Below, in pieces: positions 10,613-22,169 of a stretch of DNA of 64,000 bases. Under the pieces are notes generated by a model. It had not been told where the DNA came from. It ran no database searches and worked only from the letters and a program-made list of their open reading frames with translations. The DNA is taken from contig JBAJFG010000615.1 of the NCBI GenBank assembly GCA_037903475.1, positions 1,264,501 through 1,328,500 of the forward strand, written 5' to 3'. Positions within the stretch are counted from its first letter, which is position 1; the number at the start of each line of letters is the position of its first letter. Made by a program: the position numbers and the translations under genes. This DNA comes from Ancylostoma caninum. Lineage: Eukaryota; Nematoda; Chromadorea; Rhabditida; Ancylostomatidae.

Positions 10613-10921
10613 GCTCGGTTGTGTGTGCTCTGGTAGCTTTCATTCTTATTAGTTTTTCAACGAATGTGGTAGGTCTACCGAAAAGTTAGGTAAAAGAGCA
10701 AAGAAAGCTTGCTTCTTGAAGAGCACTGAAGAAAATTGCTTCAGGTGGAGGGAGAAGTCACAAGGTCTAATACTGTTACTGTATTGCTATATGATCTATC
10801 TATATTGTTCAATAATAGCTTTATTTATTATGAAGGTTTTCTGTTGTGAACGAAAAGTGAAGCTTAGGGTGAGCGCCTTCTGAAATCCCCATCGTCGCCA
10901 GACTACCGACTCTATTTGCAG

Positions 10922-11543
10922 GAGCGTTCTCCACTCAAGTACAATCCAGATGATCCGTCTACATATCCCATTGAAGAGAAAAAGAAGAAAAAGAAAGAGA
11001 AAAAGCCGAAAAAGAGCAGCAAGAAAGATTCGCTGTCCCTCTCTTCTGCTAAATCAGGCCAATCGCCAGTTATCGGCACGAAGGCGAAGAAAGAGGCTGA
11101 AGAAGCTAGTGGATGTGGGTACAAGAGTGTTCGACAAATCAAACGGCTTGTGGTCATGAACGTGGTTATAGGTGACGCTTTTCGTTAACTAGCGCTATAA
11201 CTGCGGGGCGCCTCACCTAGTCTTACGTCCAGTCCGTCATCAGAAGCAAGGGCCCCGCCCTCGATGCATCAACGAGATTACCCCGGGTAAACGTGGTGAC
11301 GTCCGCGTTATGGGTGAATTCAGGGTGTGCTAATATGTTCCCCCTGGTTAATTTCAATGTTGCATGCGACCCCTCGTTAGGAACATCCAGCTCTCAGCGC
11401 TACCCATGGAGGACTCAGGACTAATCGTACTTTCCATTGAAGATTCACCGATGCGCGCACCAAATGACTTGGAAACTGTGGATATGATGCAGAGCGCATG
11501 GGGAGAGGTACAGGAACAAAGACGGACAAACGAAGAACAATGA
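10922..11543 (+). CDS. Lysine-rich C-terminal exons, unknown family, copy 2
   Basis: Exons 10922-11171 and 11419-11543 join in phase 1 (acceptor TTTGCAG, donor GTGACG, acceptor ACTCAG) and end in TGA. The peptide opens ERSPLKYNPDDPSTYP, continues with a run of lysines, and ends with NDLETVDMMQSAWGEVQ, parallel to copy 1. From 11098 to the donor and through the intron the sequence is shared with 34987-35430, so this part was duplicated together with the last exon and 3' UTR. An AATAAA at 12721 may be its poly(A) signal, 910 bp of mariner having inserted into the 3' UTR. The 5' end and function are unknown. Confidence 0.45.
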
Positions 11544-11670
11544 CGTGATATTACACAATTGTAAGTAATTTACATTCGGGTTTCTTTGCCGTTGCTCCAG
11601 TAGATGTCGTAGAGAGATAGTAGAGTAGATCGGTTAATGTCGCACCAGCTCGTAACCACATGTAGTAGTA

Positions 11671-12580
11671 TTGGGTTGGGGAATAAGTTTGTTCGGTTTT
11701 TTCAACTTGTTTTTTCACGCGACTTTAACCTTCCTTGACCGGCAGTCATAGTCTATTTTGAAGCCTTTGATTTGCTCTTTCTGAATGTCGTAACCTCATT
11801 CCTGATTCTCGTTTTACCTTGCTTTCTACAGCATGGATTGTGACCACCCCAGTCAGTCAGACCACCCAGACAAAATTGAACCTCCCCACAACCGACAACC
11901 GTTCGACTTAAATCGTGGGTAAAAAAATCAAAATGTGGCTTAATTGGCTAGGGAAATCAATGGCGTTTGGAGAGGAATCTCTACTGATGAAAGGACAGCA
12001 TAGAAGTGGTGAACCCACTTCAGACAGGGCAAATTTGGCTTTAAAGTTGTTTCTTGTTCTGGACGCCCAGTTTGTAGGAAATAAAGGCGATTATCCGCTA
12101 AGGTTGCTTCAGATGTAAGGAAGAACCACTACTGATGCTAACTCTCAACAATGTATAAGTTTAGCTAACGCATTCCGTGCAAAACCTCAAAATGCTGGAT
12201 AAGTGGTGATCGTCCATATCGGGTATGCTCCACTCCTCTGTACAAATTTCACCAAAATGACAAGCAAAAATCTCGAATGTAGGGAATTTTTACCACTACC
12301 GACTCTTCTGGTCTAGTTCAGTCATACATAGCTTATTTTGTTCGGTTCCCAATTAATTTGATAAACTTCATCCAAGAGTTGCGGTTGCGGGCTACAATTT
12401 TAGTCGTCTCAAACAAAGAAATTTTTCGTAGACTTGGAGCTGACAAGCAGCCTTGTGCCTGGCCGTATTAATAGAGGAGGAAATGCGCTACGCTACCCAT
12501 TTAGTGTGGTTTACAATGATGGTGGAAAATGGTGGTTTCTATGCTCATGAAAAACCGAACAAACTCATTCCCAAACCCAA
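11671..12580 (+). mobile_element. Decayed, internally shortened mariner element
   Basis: The left end is TTGGGTTGGGGAATAAGTTT (11671-11690), and the right end is its close inverted match finishing at 12580. Inside, frames on the plus strand preserve the transposase DNA-binding region in pieces (an R-K-I-N-G start and GFKVVSCSGRPV near 12035-12080), broken by stops. At 910 bp it is shorter than a complete mariner (about 1.3 kb). It is flanked by TAGTA at 11666-11670 and 12581-12585. The paralogous locus near 35520 lacks the element and has the uninterrupted site. Confidence 0.85.
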
Positions 12581-12720
12581 TAGTATCCACAGGTAATGAT
12601 CATTGCAGGGTGTTGTCAAGCTGTCATGTAGTAAGCAAGGAAGGGAAGGACAATGAGCGCTCTGATACTTTTTTGCAGTGTTTGTAATGTTTATTCATAG
12701 TTCATCATTAATGTTCACCT

Positions 12721-12726
12721 AATAAA
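12721..12726 (+). terminator. Candidate poly(A) signal of lysine-rich copy 2
   Basis: AATAAA in sequence that is shared with the 3' flank of copy 3, where the matching signal is at 35671-35676. Confidence 0.35.
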
Positions 12727-13021
12727 TTTACTGTTAAGTCGGCATGAGCAATGTAACCAGGGATGTGCGTAACAAAAATTTCAATTTTCGTAAATCGTAA
12801 ATCGTAAATTTTCCAAAACCATCGTAAATCGTAACTGAAGTACCATCGCCAAGATTTAGCTAATTTCAGCCCGATTCATAACAGAGTCATTCTCAAAACC
12901 ATCTGAATGAAAGTGTGGATCTAATGCCGCGGAATCGTTCTTCACAGAGTATCGCCGTCTTTTCCTCAGAGTGATAACATTATGATGGATGGAAATCTTT
13001 TTTCTCAATATTTTAAGAAGG

Positions 13022-14440
13022 CTATCTAGCTCTTAAGCCCTGCGCATACTTCAGGCAACGCGATTTGGTCGCCGCGACTGAGCTTTGCACGAGCGATTCA
13101 GTCGCGGCGACTAGGTCGCGTTCTTGGGCATACTTCATATGTACAACGATTGGCGACGGCACTGAATCATTTTCTGTGCTCATCCCACTAGAATTTCGAT
13201 ATTTAGGATTCATTCACATTTGTTTCCCATATCGAGCGGTAGTAAGCCGATATAAAAAGCTTTCTACGCTTGAATTGTGCTTTCTGATTGGCTTTGAAAA
13301 GCTATTTTAGCGTTTCGAACTGGTTTTAATTCCCTATCTGAACTACTGAACATAATTATTGCGTTCTTTTTCTTGGAATTTTAGTAAAACGCACAATTTG
13401 AAGGCATGCGAAGTCGGTTATAGAGAAGGAATAGGGAATCACTATGAATACTGGACTTTGGGAAGGAATTAAAGGCAGGGGCCCACCTCATATTTGTGGT
13501 TGAGATAATGGCAGATTCTGCGTCTCCTCGACACTCTGAATCCAGCGGTATAGGTAATTTGTCTCAAAACGGTGTTTAAACCCGTTTTCCGGAACGGAGT
13601 CCGTAACAGTTTGCCAACCCGAGTTAACGTGTGGAGCGGTTGATCTTATCGATTGAACACGCCGAGACTCGTTAGCGAACGCCGCTGCCGTGTCAGGCAG
13701 CCAGCACAGCGATCTGTTTTTTGGAGCGATCCACCTCCGGACTCAAAAAATGTGGCCACTTTGAACCCCTCAAAAAAGGGCCTTTCGTCGCTTTTGAGCC
13801 TTTTGATGTACATAACTGTATATACTTCCAAAAGGGGGAGTGAGCTGGGCCCCTGTCTTCAAGAGGATATTACTTAGAAAAAGAGAAAGATGTGCACATA
13901 TTCTCATCAACTCTCAAGAGGGGAGTCTGTTACAGTGAAAAAAAAAGAATCGAAATAAACGAAATTTCTAAGAAAAAGAAGCAAAAACTGAGCGATTCAG
14001 TAGCGTCGCAACGTTTAGACGTAGCGACGCGATTGCTTTAAGCAATCTTCAAACGACGCAATTTGGTCGCCGCGACTAGGTTTTGCACGAGCGATCCGGT
14101 CGCGGCGACTGAATCGCCTGCTAGGGCATACTTCATTTAATTATTGGCGACGGCACTGAATCTTTCGCAGAGTTCATCCCACTAAAATTCTAATATTTGA
14201 GCTTTATTCGCACTTGCTTTCCATACCGCTATAATGACCTGTGGTAAAAAGCTTTCCACGTTTGAATTATGGCTTTTGATTGGTTTTGAAGGATTATTTT
14301 AACATTTCACTGGTTCTAGTTCTCTATTTGACCTAGTGAGCATAATTATTGTATAATTTTTCGGAATTTTGGCGAAACATTTACAGTTTGAAGGTATGCA
14401 AAGTCGGTCAAGGAGAAAAAATAGGAAATCATTCTAAGAT
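13022..14440. repeat. Two direct copies of a repeat of about 400 bp with GTCGCCGCGAC palindromes
   Basis: Blocks 13022-13450 and about 14040-14440 align along their length (shared TCATCCCACTA, AAAAGCTTTC, CATAATTATTG and GAAGGYATGC phrases). Each starts with inverted arms GTCGCCGCGAC / GTCGCGGCGAC around a short loop. A second palindrome, GCGTCGCAACGT...ACGTAGCGACGC (14003-14030), recurs at about 19184-19210. No gene is seen between them (13450-14000). Confidence 0.55.
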
Positions 14441-14637
14441 AGACTCCATGCACGACTGTCATTTAATCTCGGCATATTACAAATTCGTGTAAATTCTTCT
14501 GTTTAACGATACCCGAGATTGTTAAACTTCATTATTCCTCCTCAGCCAACGTTTCGGCTTATTTCGCCTTCTTCAGGGCCTTCGGTCGTTCCACTCCTAG
14601 CCAGTCACGACTTGCTAGTAGTGAATATATGTGGCGA

Positions 14638-17600
14638 GTCTTTTCTGTTGGAAATGAATTCATTTGCTTGTCCTGTTGGAAATGAATTTATTTGTTGAGA
14701 TGAAATCGATTCTGGTGGAATTCCATTGGGAGTCACATATGTAGTACAGTCTATTAGTTCAGAGAGAAAGCAAACGAAAGTGTCAAATCTAATATTTTGG
14801 TCATCTCCGAGAAAAAAGACACTTGGTAAAGGAGCTCGACTACGCTGCAACTTTCATATTTGTTGACTGGCGAAGCCGATACATTCCCTCAAAGGCAGTG
14901 TCCAGGCAAAACCTTCGAGCTTGAGTGCTCATTAGATAATGATAGCGGGTCGACTCCATGGACAACTGCCAATGTGCCCAGCAAGTGTCCAGTATCCAGT
15001 GCGCAGTCTGCTCACCCGGCATCTGCGCGTGGAATTGGTGTAACGTGGAGCATCGTTGGAAAATATCGAACTGATTGTGGCATTTTCTCCACTGTGATTG
15101 ATTTATCTCCGTGTATGCGTCTCAAGTTTGGTGTTCTGACGAAAGGTGTTGTCGGATATCTCGTCCGCATCAGTCAGGAAAGCGCTCGAAAAATGGTTTT
15201 TCCTAGCGTTTTGTAATCTTTCAAGTCCGCCCCCTCCACAGGAGGTACAGTATCGGCGGTAAGCATAAATACTACAAGGATCATCGATCTGTCGATGATA
15301 CTCAGCTCAATCAACAACAATCTTGAGTCTCAATGGTCCTTATCCACGTAAAACAAAAGTTCTTGCCAAAAGTCAAACTTACACCATGTGTAAGCACGCT
15401 ACTTACGTCAAAGACATGTAGTCGATCGCGAATGATATTTTCCGAAAGCGAACTTGGTGGAGTTGCCCTCCAGAATCTAACCTGCATCAGGTGACGTCAG
15501 GTGTATCAGCCTATCTTCTATCACACGGTCGCACACCTCTCAAACGCATTTGTTCATGCACTCATATTTTTTATGGTATATTTTATATATATGTCTTCTC
15601 GAACTCATATTTTTTCGCGTTCGATGGCGAGTAAGGTTGATGTTACACTCAAGTAGAGTACAGCGCCTTGTACTCCACGTGGAGCACAGCGCCAAATTAA
15701 ACCTTCCGGAACACGAGTTCTGTGATTCTCATCCATATTTCCACGATTTTGAAGTGAAACCTTATTTAGGTTGTTAACATAATCAGATGCGAATATTTGT
15801 TTCGATCAACAACTGACACTTTCAATGGACAATGGTGATATGGAAGATCACATGAGATTTCGGTAACAGTTGTTGCTCCTGCTTTGTAATCATCAGTCGT
15901 AGAGTCTTACAAAGTTGAAATAATAGTCGACACCTAAGTAATACATTGCGAAAAAAATCGTCGGCTTTACTGATTCGTTGCACTCACCAACTATGTAGCT
16001 CCTTCCAACTTCTAAACTAAAACCACAGTCAGAAGGTACCTGAAAATCTTTAGGTCCCCAGCTACATCCCAGGCCGCCCTGAAATACTAATTTTTGCGGC
16101 CAGCTATAGGAAACATGTATCACAACTGAACAAAATCATTGTTATCGCACTTACACGGAGACGATACAACAGATTGTACCGATAATCCCTATGCTCACCG
16201 GCCGATGTCACTTGAATTAGCAACACTACAAAAAGCAGAGCTTATTAATCAATTTATTCAAGTAAAGTCTACTCCAAGTTCACTTGTTTACTTCTTACTA
16301 AGAGGTTTACTTCAGCCTACGCCATTTTCGATTTTCTGTTGTATTCATTTATTCGAATTTTTTTTCCAATTTTTCCAATTCAACATATTCTGCTAAATCT
16401 GACGAACGTTACAAATAATTAGCCAACCTAGTGGAAATTACTCGGTCCCTACTCAAATTCTTTTGAAAACATTAAACGAGCGACTGGGAGGTCTGAGCCA
16501 TTCAAAATCATATTCTGGAATACTCTGATGGGTATCTTACTCTAACACTTCATATGACGAGAAAAAAACTGCGACCATGATTCACGGGTTGTTCTTCCCG
16601 TTTACCACGGAACAGCTCACCGCAACTGTCTGTTGTTGACCATATACTCGCTGCGCTTTCTTTGCAACTGTTGGCCGCCACAATACCACAGCAAATTAAA
16701 AGCACAATAAATGTTCTCATTCTAGTGCACAACTGAAGCTTTCACTTCACACGAAAACCTGAAAACCACAGATATTAAAAGAGGCGTCGATGGATCGTGG
16801 CAGAGATGGAGGTCTCCAGTATTCAGCATAAGCATTACAAGTGAACTACGAAGAAATGTGGCTTCGGATCCATACCGAAACCCAAAGAGAAGGAGCACAG
16901 AGATTGTTCAGCGTAGATTGCTTTCGCAGGATTAATTTGCTAACTCCATCAGGTTCAGCTTTAGCAGCACATAGGGAAGGGTGGGAGGAAGGGTTGTTGG
17001 GGAGGGAAAATTGTTAATTGCTCGAATGCCGGCACTATTTGAAAATGACTTGCAGAACCTACAACTGGAAGAAAAAAATCCTACTTGACCTTCCTGAATT
17101 CATTTTATCAATATATTAGATTGGCAGGAAAGTCTTATGCAAAAGTCTTCAAATTTTTTTCCACGATATTCGGTTGGGATAGGGGTGTGACCTACAAGGC
17201 AATAGACTATATTTTCTACGCTATTCCCGAAGGCGTAAGGCCACTAGAGGTACTGCTGCTCCATGCCACGCGCCGAGGCCAATAACATTACATCTAGAAG
17301 AGAGCTACCAAATACCCACAGGACCCCACTGATCCACCATTTTAGTCCGGAGATATAAGTTTTTAGGAACAAACACGCCCTGGATGGTTGCAACCAAGTG
17401 CGGAACATCAGTCGAGCGGCTTCTCTGTACTAGCGGACAGACTCAGTAGCGTGCAAGTGGTCTACCATGACCGCGCCATGCAGGGCGAGTGTCTGAGTAG
17501 GGGACTTTGGTTTTTTTAATATAGACACTTATACGTACAGTTCAAATCGGTGCTGACTTGCCGGACGAATGACTAGCAGGGGGGAGCGTCCCCTCCCCGA

Positions 17601-18885
17601 AAATGAGTCGCCAAATTTCTGAAATTGCTTCACAATACAAATAAAAATCTTGTGTTATTTTATTTTCGTTGTATATTTTACTGTTATTTTTGAAGTAATT
17701 TTTGTTAATTATTTATTATTATAAAAATATTTTATTTTTTTATTCCTATCCAAGTTCCCAAAGCGGCGGAGATCCCACTTTTTCCCAAGCCATCCCCTTC
17801 CCGCCCACCTTCTGCGCTCGACACTGCTCCTTTGAATGGGAAATAAACTACAGAGGGATTGGACTGGGAACTTGGGAGAACCCTTCGCAGGTTTTCAAAG
17901 GACATCTCTCCACCAACTCTTCTGAAAGCATGGGACAATAGCTTATGTTGTAATTCTCAAGGGCCGATGGAGCTGAGAATCAAGAAGGATCTTTTTTAGA
18001 GTAGAAATGACAAGGGATAACAGAGACAAGGCTCTCCATTGCTCACTGTGGCATCAGTAGCACCTGAGTATGGAGTTATTGCGAATGAATTGTAACGCGC
18101 TGAACTGCCTGTTTTATATGCAATTCGTTACCCCAATTAAATGTTTGGACGAAAGGTCTGCCTATGGATTAATCCTTGGATGGAGGTGGAATAGAGAGAA
18201 TTTTGCTTCACTAATTAACCGACAATGTTTGGTAAACGGCAAACATTAGCAAAAAATTTCTTTCTTTATTTTTGAACACGAACACTGTTCAACACGAAAA
18301 CGCCGACATCACAGATTAGTTTTCTTTATCAGTAAACCAGTAAGCAATCTCCCCTTCTTACTGAGGAGTTCCGGGGAGGTTGCTTATTTTTCCTTTTCTC
18401 CGTCTAAGGGAAGGAACTTCCCTTAACTTTTTTCTTTTCTGATTTTTGTTTGCTTTTTATTCTTTCACTAGGTTTATTTATTCATTTATTTATACATGAT
18501 ACATCAGGAAGAGCTTTAGGTAATTAGTTGAGAGCAATGGACAATTTACGCCAGGCGATGAAAAATTTACTGTTACACATTCGGATTCCAGCTGTTTTCA
18601 CATTCCATGTAGAGAATGCGCGTCCATGTAGAGAATGATGCAAGTACTGGTTCATTGATTTTGTCAATGTATTCCCGAGTTTTTGCTGTGCGCAGGCCTT
18701 TGTTCCTAATCATCATGCCAGATAATTCCTATTAACATCTTTTCACCAAGCTGGCACAAAGCGCACAAAAATCTGCAAAATCAATAAAATGGTCGTCAGG
18801 TTCGGGATCAGCGTGGTGGAGTGTTCCGCACGCAGATTTCGGTTTGGATTGGTGCTAAGTAATTGGTAAAATCAGCTCATAGACC
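14638..18885 (+). repeat. Segmental duplication unit A
   Basis: From about 14767 this block matches unit C (28966 onward) in the same orientation and unit B (27068 downward) in reverse, down to the AAAATCAGCTCATAGACC end near 18885. It lacks roughly 0.6 kb that B and C share between the PGEQTAH-type block and the NTR gene. It contains NTR gene A on the minus strand, and at about 17575-17830 a relative of the hAT-like element found intact at 39204-39485. Confidence 0.8.
15893..16720 (-). CDS. Secreted NTR/TIMP-like protein, copy A
   Basis: Four exons on the minus strand: 16621-16720, 16155-16225, 15988-16078 and 15893-15933, in phases 1, 0 and 1, all with GT/AG borders. The 100-residue product starts MRTFIVLLICCGIVAANS, a clear signal peptide, with cleavage before Cys19 likely (A-N-S|C). 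The mature part shows the N-terminal TIMP/netrin-module beta-barrel pattern: VLLIQVTSAGEH, RYNLLYRLR, then CGFSLEVGRSYIVGG and a final FVRLYD. There are four cysteines (19, 33, 62, 75), fewer than a full TIMP. Hookworm relatives of this fold are abundant secreted proteins with metalloprotease-inhibitor or anti-inflammatory roles; whether this short form inhibits anything is unknown. Confidence 0.8.
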
Positions 18886-18907
18886 ATAGCTCATAGACCT
18901 CATAGAA

Positions 18908-19178
18908 GATGAAAGCATGACCCGAGCTGATGATATTAGAAGCATGGATGGCCGAGAGGATAAAGTAGTGGGCTCTCAATGATTCACAAAGCATGGACAG
19001 GTTGGGTCGAATCCTATCAATGATAGAAAAGAGCTGGTAATGTGGAAGCATGCGTGGACCTTGCAAGGAGCCACTTTTCCTATTTCTGATTGAAATCAAC
19101 AGTTTCGTTGCCTTTACACCTCGTAGGATCACTATGGAGCCACAGCGGCGGCGAATGCGGAGCACAACCAAAGAGAGA
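18908..19178 (+). repeat. tRNA-derived SINE-like repeat, copy 2 (truncated)
   Basis: Box A region TGGCCGAGAGG (18948-18958) and a good box B GGGTCGAATCC (19004-19014), followed by the shared body up to the CAACCAAAGAGAGAG region. It then runs into the GCGTCGC palindrome repeat. It sits at the outer edge of duplication unit A, in the same position as copy 3 at the edge of unit C. Confidence 0.5.
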
Positions 19179-19199
19179 GCTTCGTCGCAACGTCTAGAC

Positions 19200-22169
19200 G
19201 TAGCGACGCGATTGCATTAGAAATGAGGGAAATTGCTGAAGACTCACAATGAAGTATGCCCAGGCTGCGACTGACCAGCAATTTGGTCGCCACACCATTC
19301 CTCGTAAGATTTTGTAAAAATCGGCCGCGCGTCTACGGTTTGCTCTTGAAAATGAATAAATGAAAAATGAAAAATGGAATGACCACGTCAACTTTTGTTA
19401 TGTTTGCATGTTAAATCGCGTGGCGACCAAATCGCCGTCGCTGCAAGTATGCCCAGCACTTAAGAGTCTTATTTACCGTTGCGATCTCTTTATCCTAGGC
19501 CCACGGTATACTTCAAGCGACACCGTCGCGGTGAAGAAAATGAGTGGAAATGATGAGGGCAAAGTGTTACAAGTTCTGATATCTTATCACACACTTTGCT
19601 TGGAATACCGTGCTGGCATAGGAGCAATAGTGAAAGGCTTGTGAAGATGAGCGTCGCTATGTAGTATGTCACAGCCCCTTGCCAATGTTTCTGAAGTAAA
19701 CATGGTCGGTGGTTCTATGTGCTTCCCTGCAGGCCAAGTAATTAACCCTTGTGGGGTAAGCAAACTGGTGCCAGGGGAGTCTGGAAGGCTAAAGCGCTGA
19801 CTCGGTATTAGGAGCTTCCAACAAGTCACTGTTGAGGGCGCATGCTCATGCGATATCTCTACGATTATCAGATGGAGGAAAATACGTGGTCTCAGAAAAG
19901 AGTCACTTCTTGCACTCTATCAAACTGTTTATAACCATTACTAATTGGTTCATGAGAGCTCGATTAGGAAGAAGACTTTCTCGCACAAAACATCACACCG
20001 CGGTTGAAGTCAGAAAAACAATCCAAAACTTTTTTTCGAATGACAGAAGTTTGGGGGGCAGCTCTTTCCACCTGCGAAAGCTTAGAATAGTTAGGAGAAG
20101 AGAGCTAACAATGCAACTACTGATGTTCTCGTGGCACTTCTATTGAGCCTTTGATCTCCGCTGTTCCCACAGACCTCTCTATAGACTCGACAATGACACT
20201 GGAATGAGCCGCTCTCTTTGAATAATGGAAAATACAAGCAAAACTACGCGATTTCACTCTTACTATTGCTGCAAAATGCAAAAACGGACAAATCCTGCAT
20301 ATTTGCACCCTAAGCACAGGGGCTGTGACGAGATTCGTTTCTTGTAGTCATTTACGATTTTGTTATGAAATTTAGGCCATTTTTCGCAAATCGTAAATTG
20401 TAAAAAAAATCGCCAAAAATGGCAAGGAGCATCGTGAGGTCAAATTGAATTCCCGTACATCTACTCCTCTGGGTTGCCTTCGAATGCGAGTTCACGACGG
20501 TGTCCATTGTGAAGTAGCAACAACAATCGTTAAAATCGAAGCTGAGATCTCCGCACACAAAACTCTTGAAGCATTTTGGATTCATGCCAAAGATCCAAAA
20601 ATGAACTGCAAAGAAGAATGCCCTACCATAACCAATGAACTCCTGCCATATCTCAAGTTATGTAATATCTAAGGCGAGATATGACCTGTAGCAGAAAGCC
20701 TCATTCTACTAACAAGTCCAACACGTTCGGTCTTCATTGAAAACGCCACCGTTCGGTGGACTTCTGAAACGTTGGCCAATAAAGAAAATTACTAACAACC
20801 TCGTAGACGGCTAACAAGCTTACCAATCATACCAACATGAAGACCATTGTATCATATACAGATTATTTATACTTATTATATACAGACTATTGTATCATAT
20901 ACAGATTATTTATACTTATTATAGTATAAGTACAGTATTAGAATATCAGAGAATCTAACCTGTGATCATTAACAAATCGTTGGCTTCTGGGACCTATCTA
21001 CTTAATTCAAATCAAATACGCATTATTTTCGTTGGTTGTAGAAACGAACAATTAGCAGGGTTTAGTTGTATAGTTACTGAAACCAGTATGAGCGAAACAG
21101 AATCCATCCATTATTCACTTGAAACCATTCAGCAAGTACACACTTTAGTCGTTGGAAGTCCTTAAGCAAAAATTCGAAAAATTCTTCAAATTCAGGTGGA
21201 CATTGGAACGACGGCTCGCACAGTACGTCCACTTAATAAATCTGCCATGGATAGATGTCGGCCAAAGTAAAATCGACCACCACTGTATTTCTTGAAGGGT
21301 ACGCCTGAGAAGGAAAGAACTTCCGCCGGTGTACCTTTCAAGGAATTCAAGCATTGAGAAAGTGTTTGTTCCTGCTCGATAGCTGTTGTCTGCTACCAGC
21401 TGTTTATCCTCGTAACAGCTTATAATAACGATCACACCAAGTTGATCAAAAGCTGTAACAAAGTTTCGCTCTTAAAGCTGATGTACACGATTCCTTGACC
21501 CCACAGACGTGGTTGCTATTGACTTTTGTTTCGGCGGAAGGCGCCGTACGTTTCGCCAGTTAGGACTCCCTTCACTTTCACATTCAAGCCTCTGAGGGCG
21601 ACGTTAAGTCGAAACATTACGCTGGCTATACCGGCTTTAGCGCGAAATTGAGCAAATACCTCGAGTTCCTTCTTCGTTTGCTACCATTTGTAGGTACTGT
21701 TGCAAAAATTCTAGTAGGAAACTCTATTTAGAGAGCATTGAATCTACCTGTTCTCTTAACTAGCCATTTGGCCGACATGTGAATGAACTTTTCTCGCGAT
21801 TGGGAGCACGGTTTTATACTTGTTTTGTTCGCTTTTTATGTTGTGATAATATTTACAGGTCACCCTGTGCGCGTATGCACATGTGTATGTATAGAACTTT
21901 TTTCTGCTAGGAACTTCTGCTCATACAACACTACTTTATGCGAAGCAAACATATTTCTTAGTTCTTTCTTTCTTAGTTTTCTAAATCTATAAATAAAACA
22001 CAGGAATCTTCACGACATTTTTCATTCAGAAATCTGAACGACTCCTTCTGCAAACTGAGGAGACATCTGTAAAGGGGGTGGCGTAGAAAGAAACTCGGAA
22101 AGATGTGACACCATCCAAGTTCGGCTGAGAGCCAGGGATACTTCTCGCCAACTATTATCTACCTGAATA
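19200..22169. other. Spacer between units A and B, no gene seen
   Basis: Open frames here (for example 19832-20146) lack splice signals or family features. Visible structure: part of the GTCGCC-type repeat near 19270, a TCGTAAAT-rich patch at about 20345-20410 resembling 12770-12840, and an imperfect tandem of a 43-bp unit (ATTGTATCATATACAGATTA) at about 20846-20930. Confidence 0.4.

Noticed and set aside
14840..15216. Block conserved in all three duplication units with ORFs on both strands (PGEQTAHWILDTC on one, CSLDNDSGSTPWT on the other)
   Set aside because: Conservation reflects recent duplication. There are no splice sites, and the A copy diverges downstream. It could be an exon remnant, but no frame is favoured.
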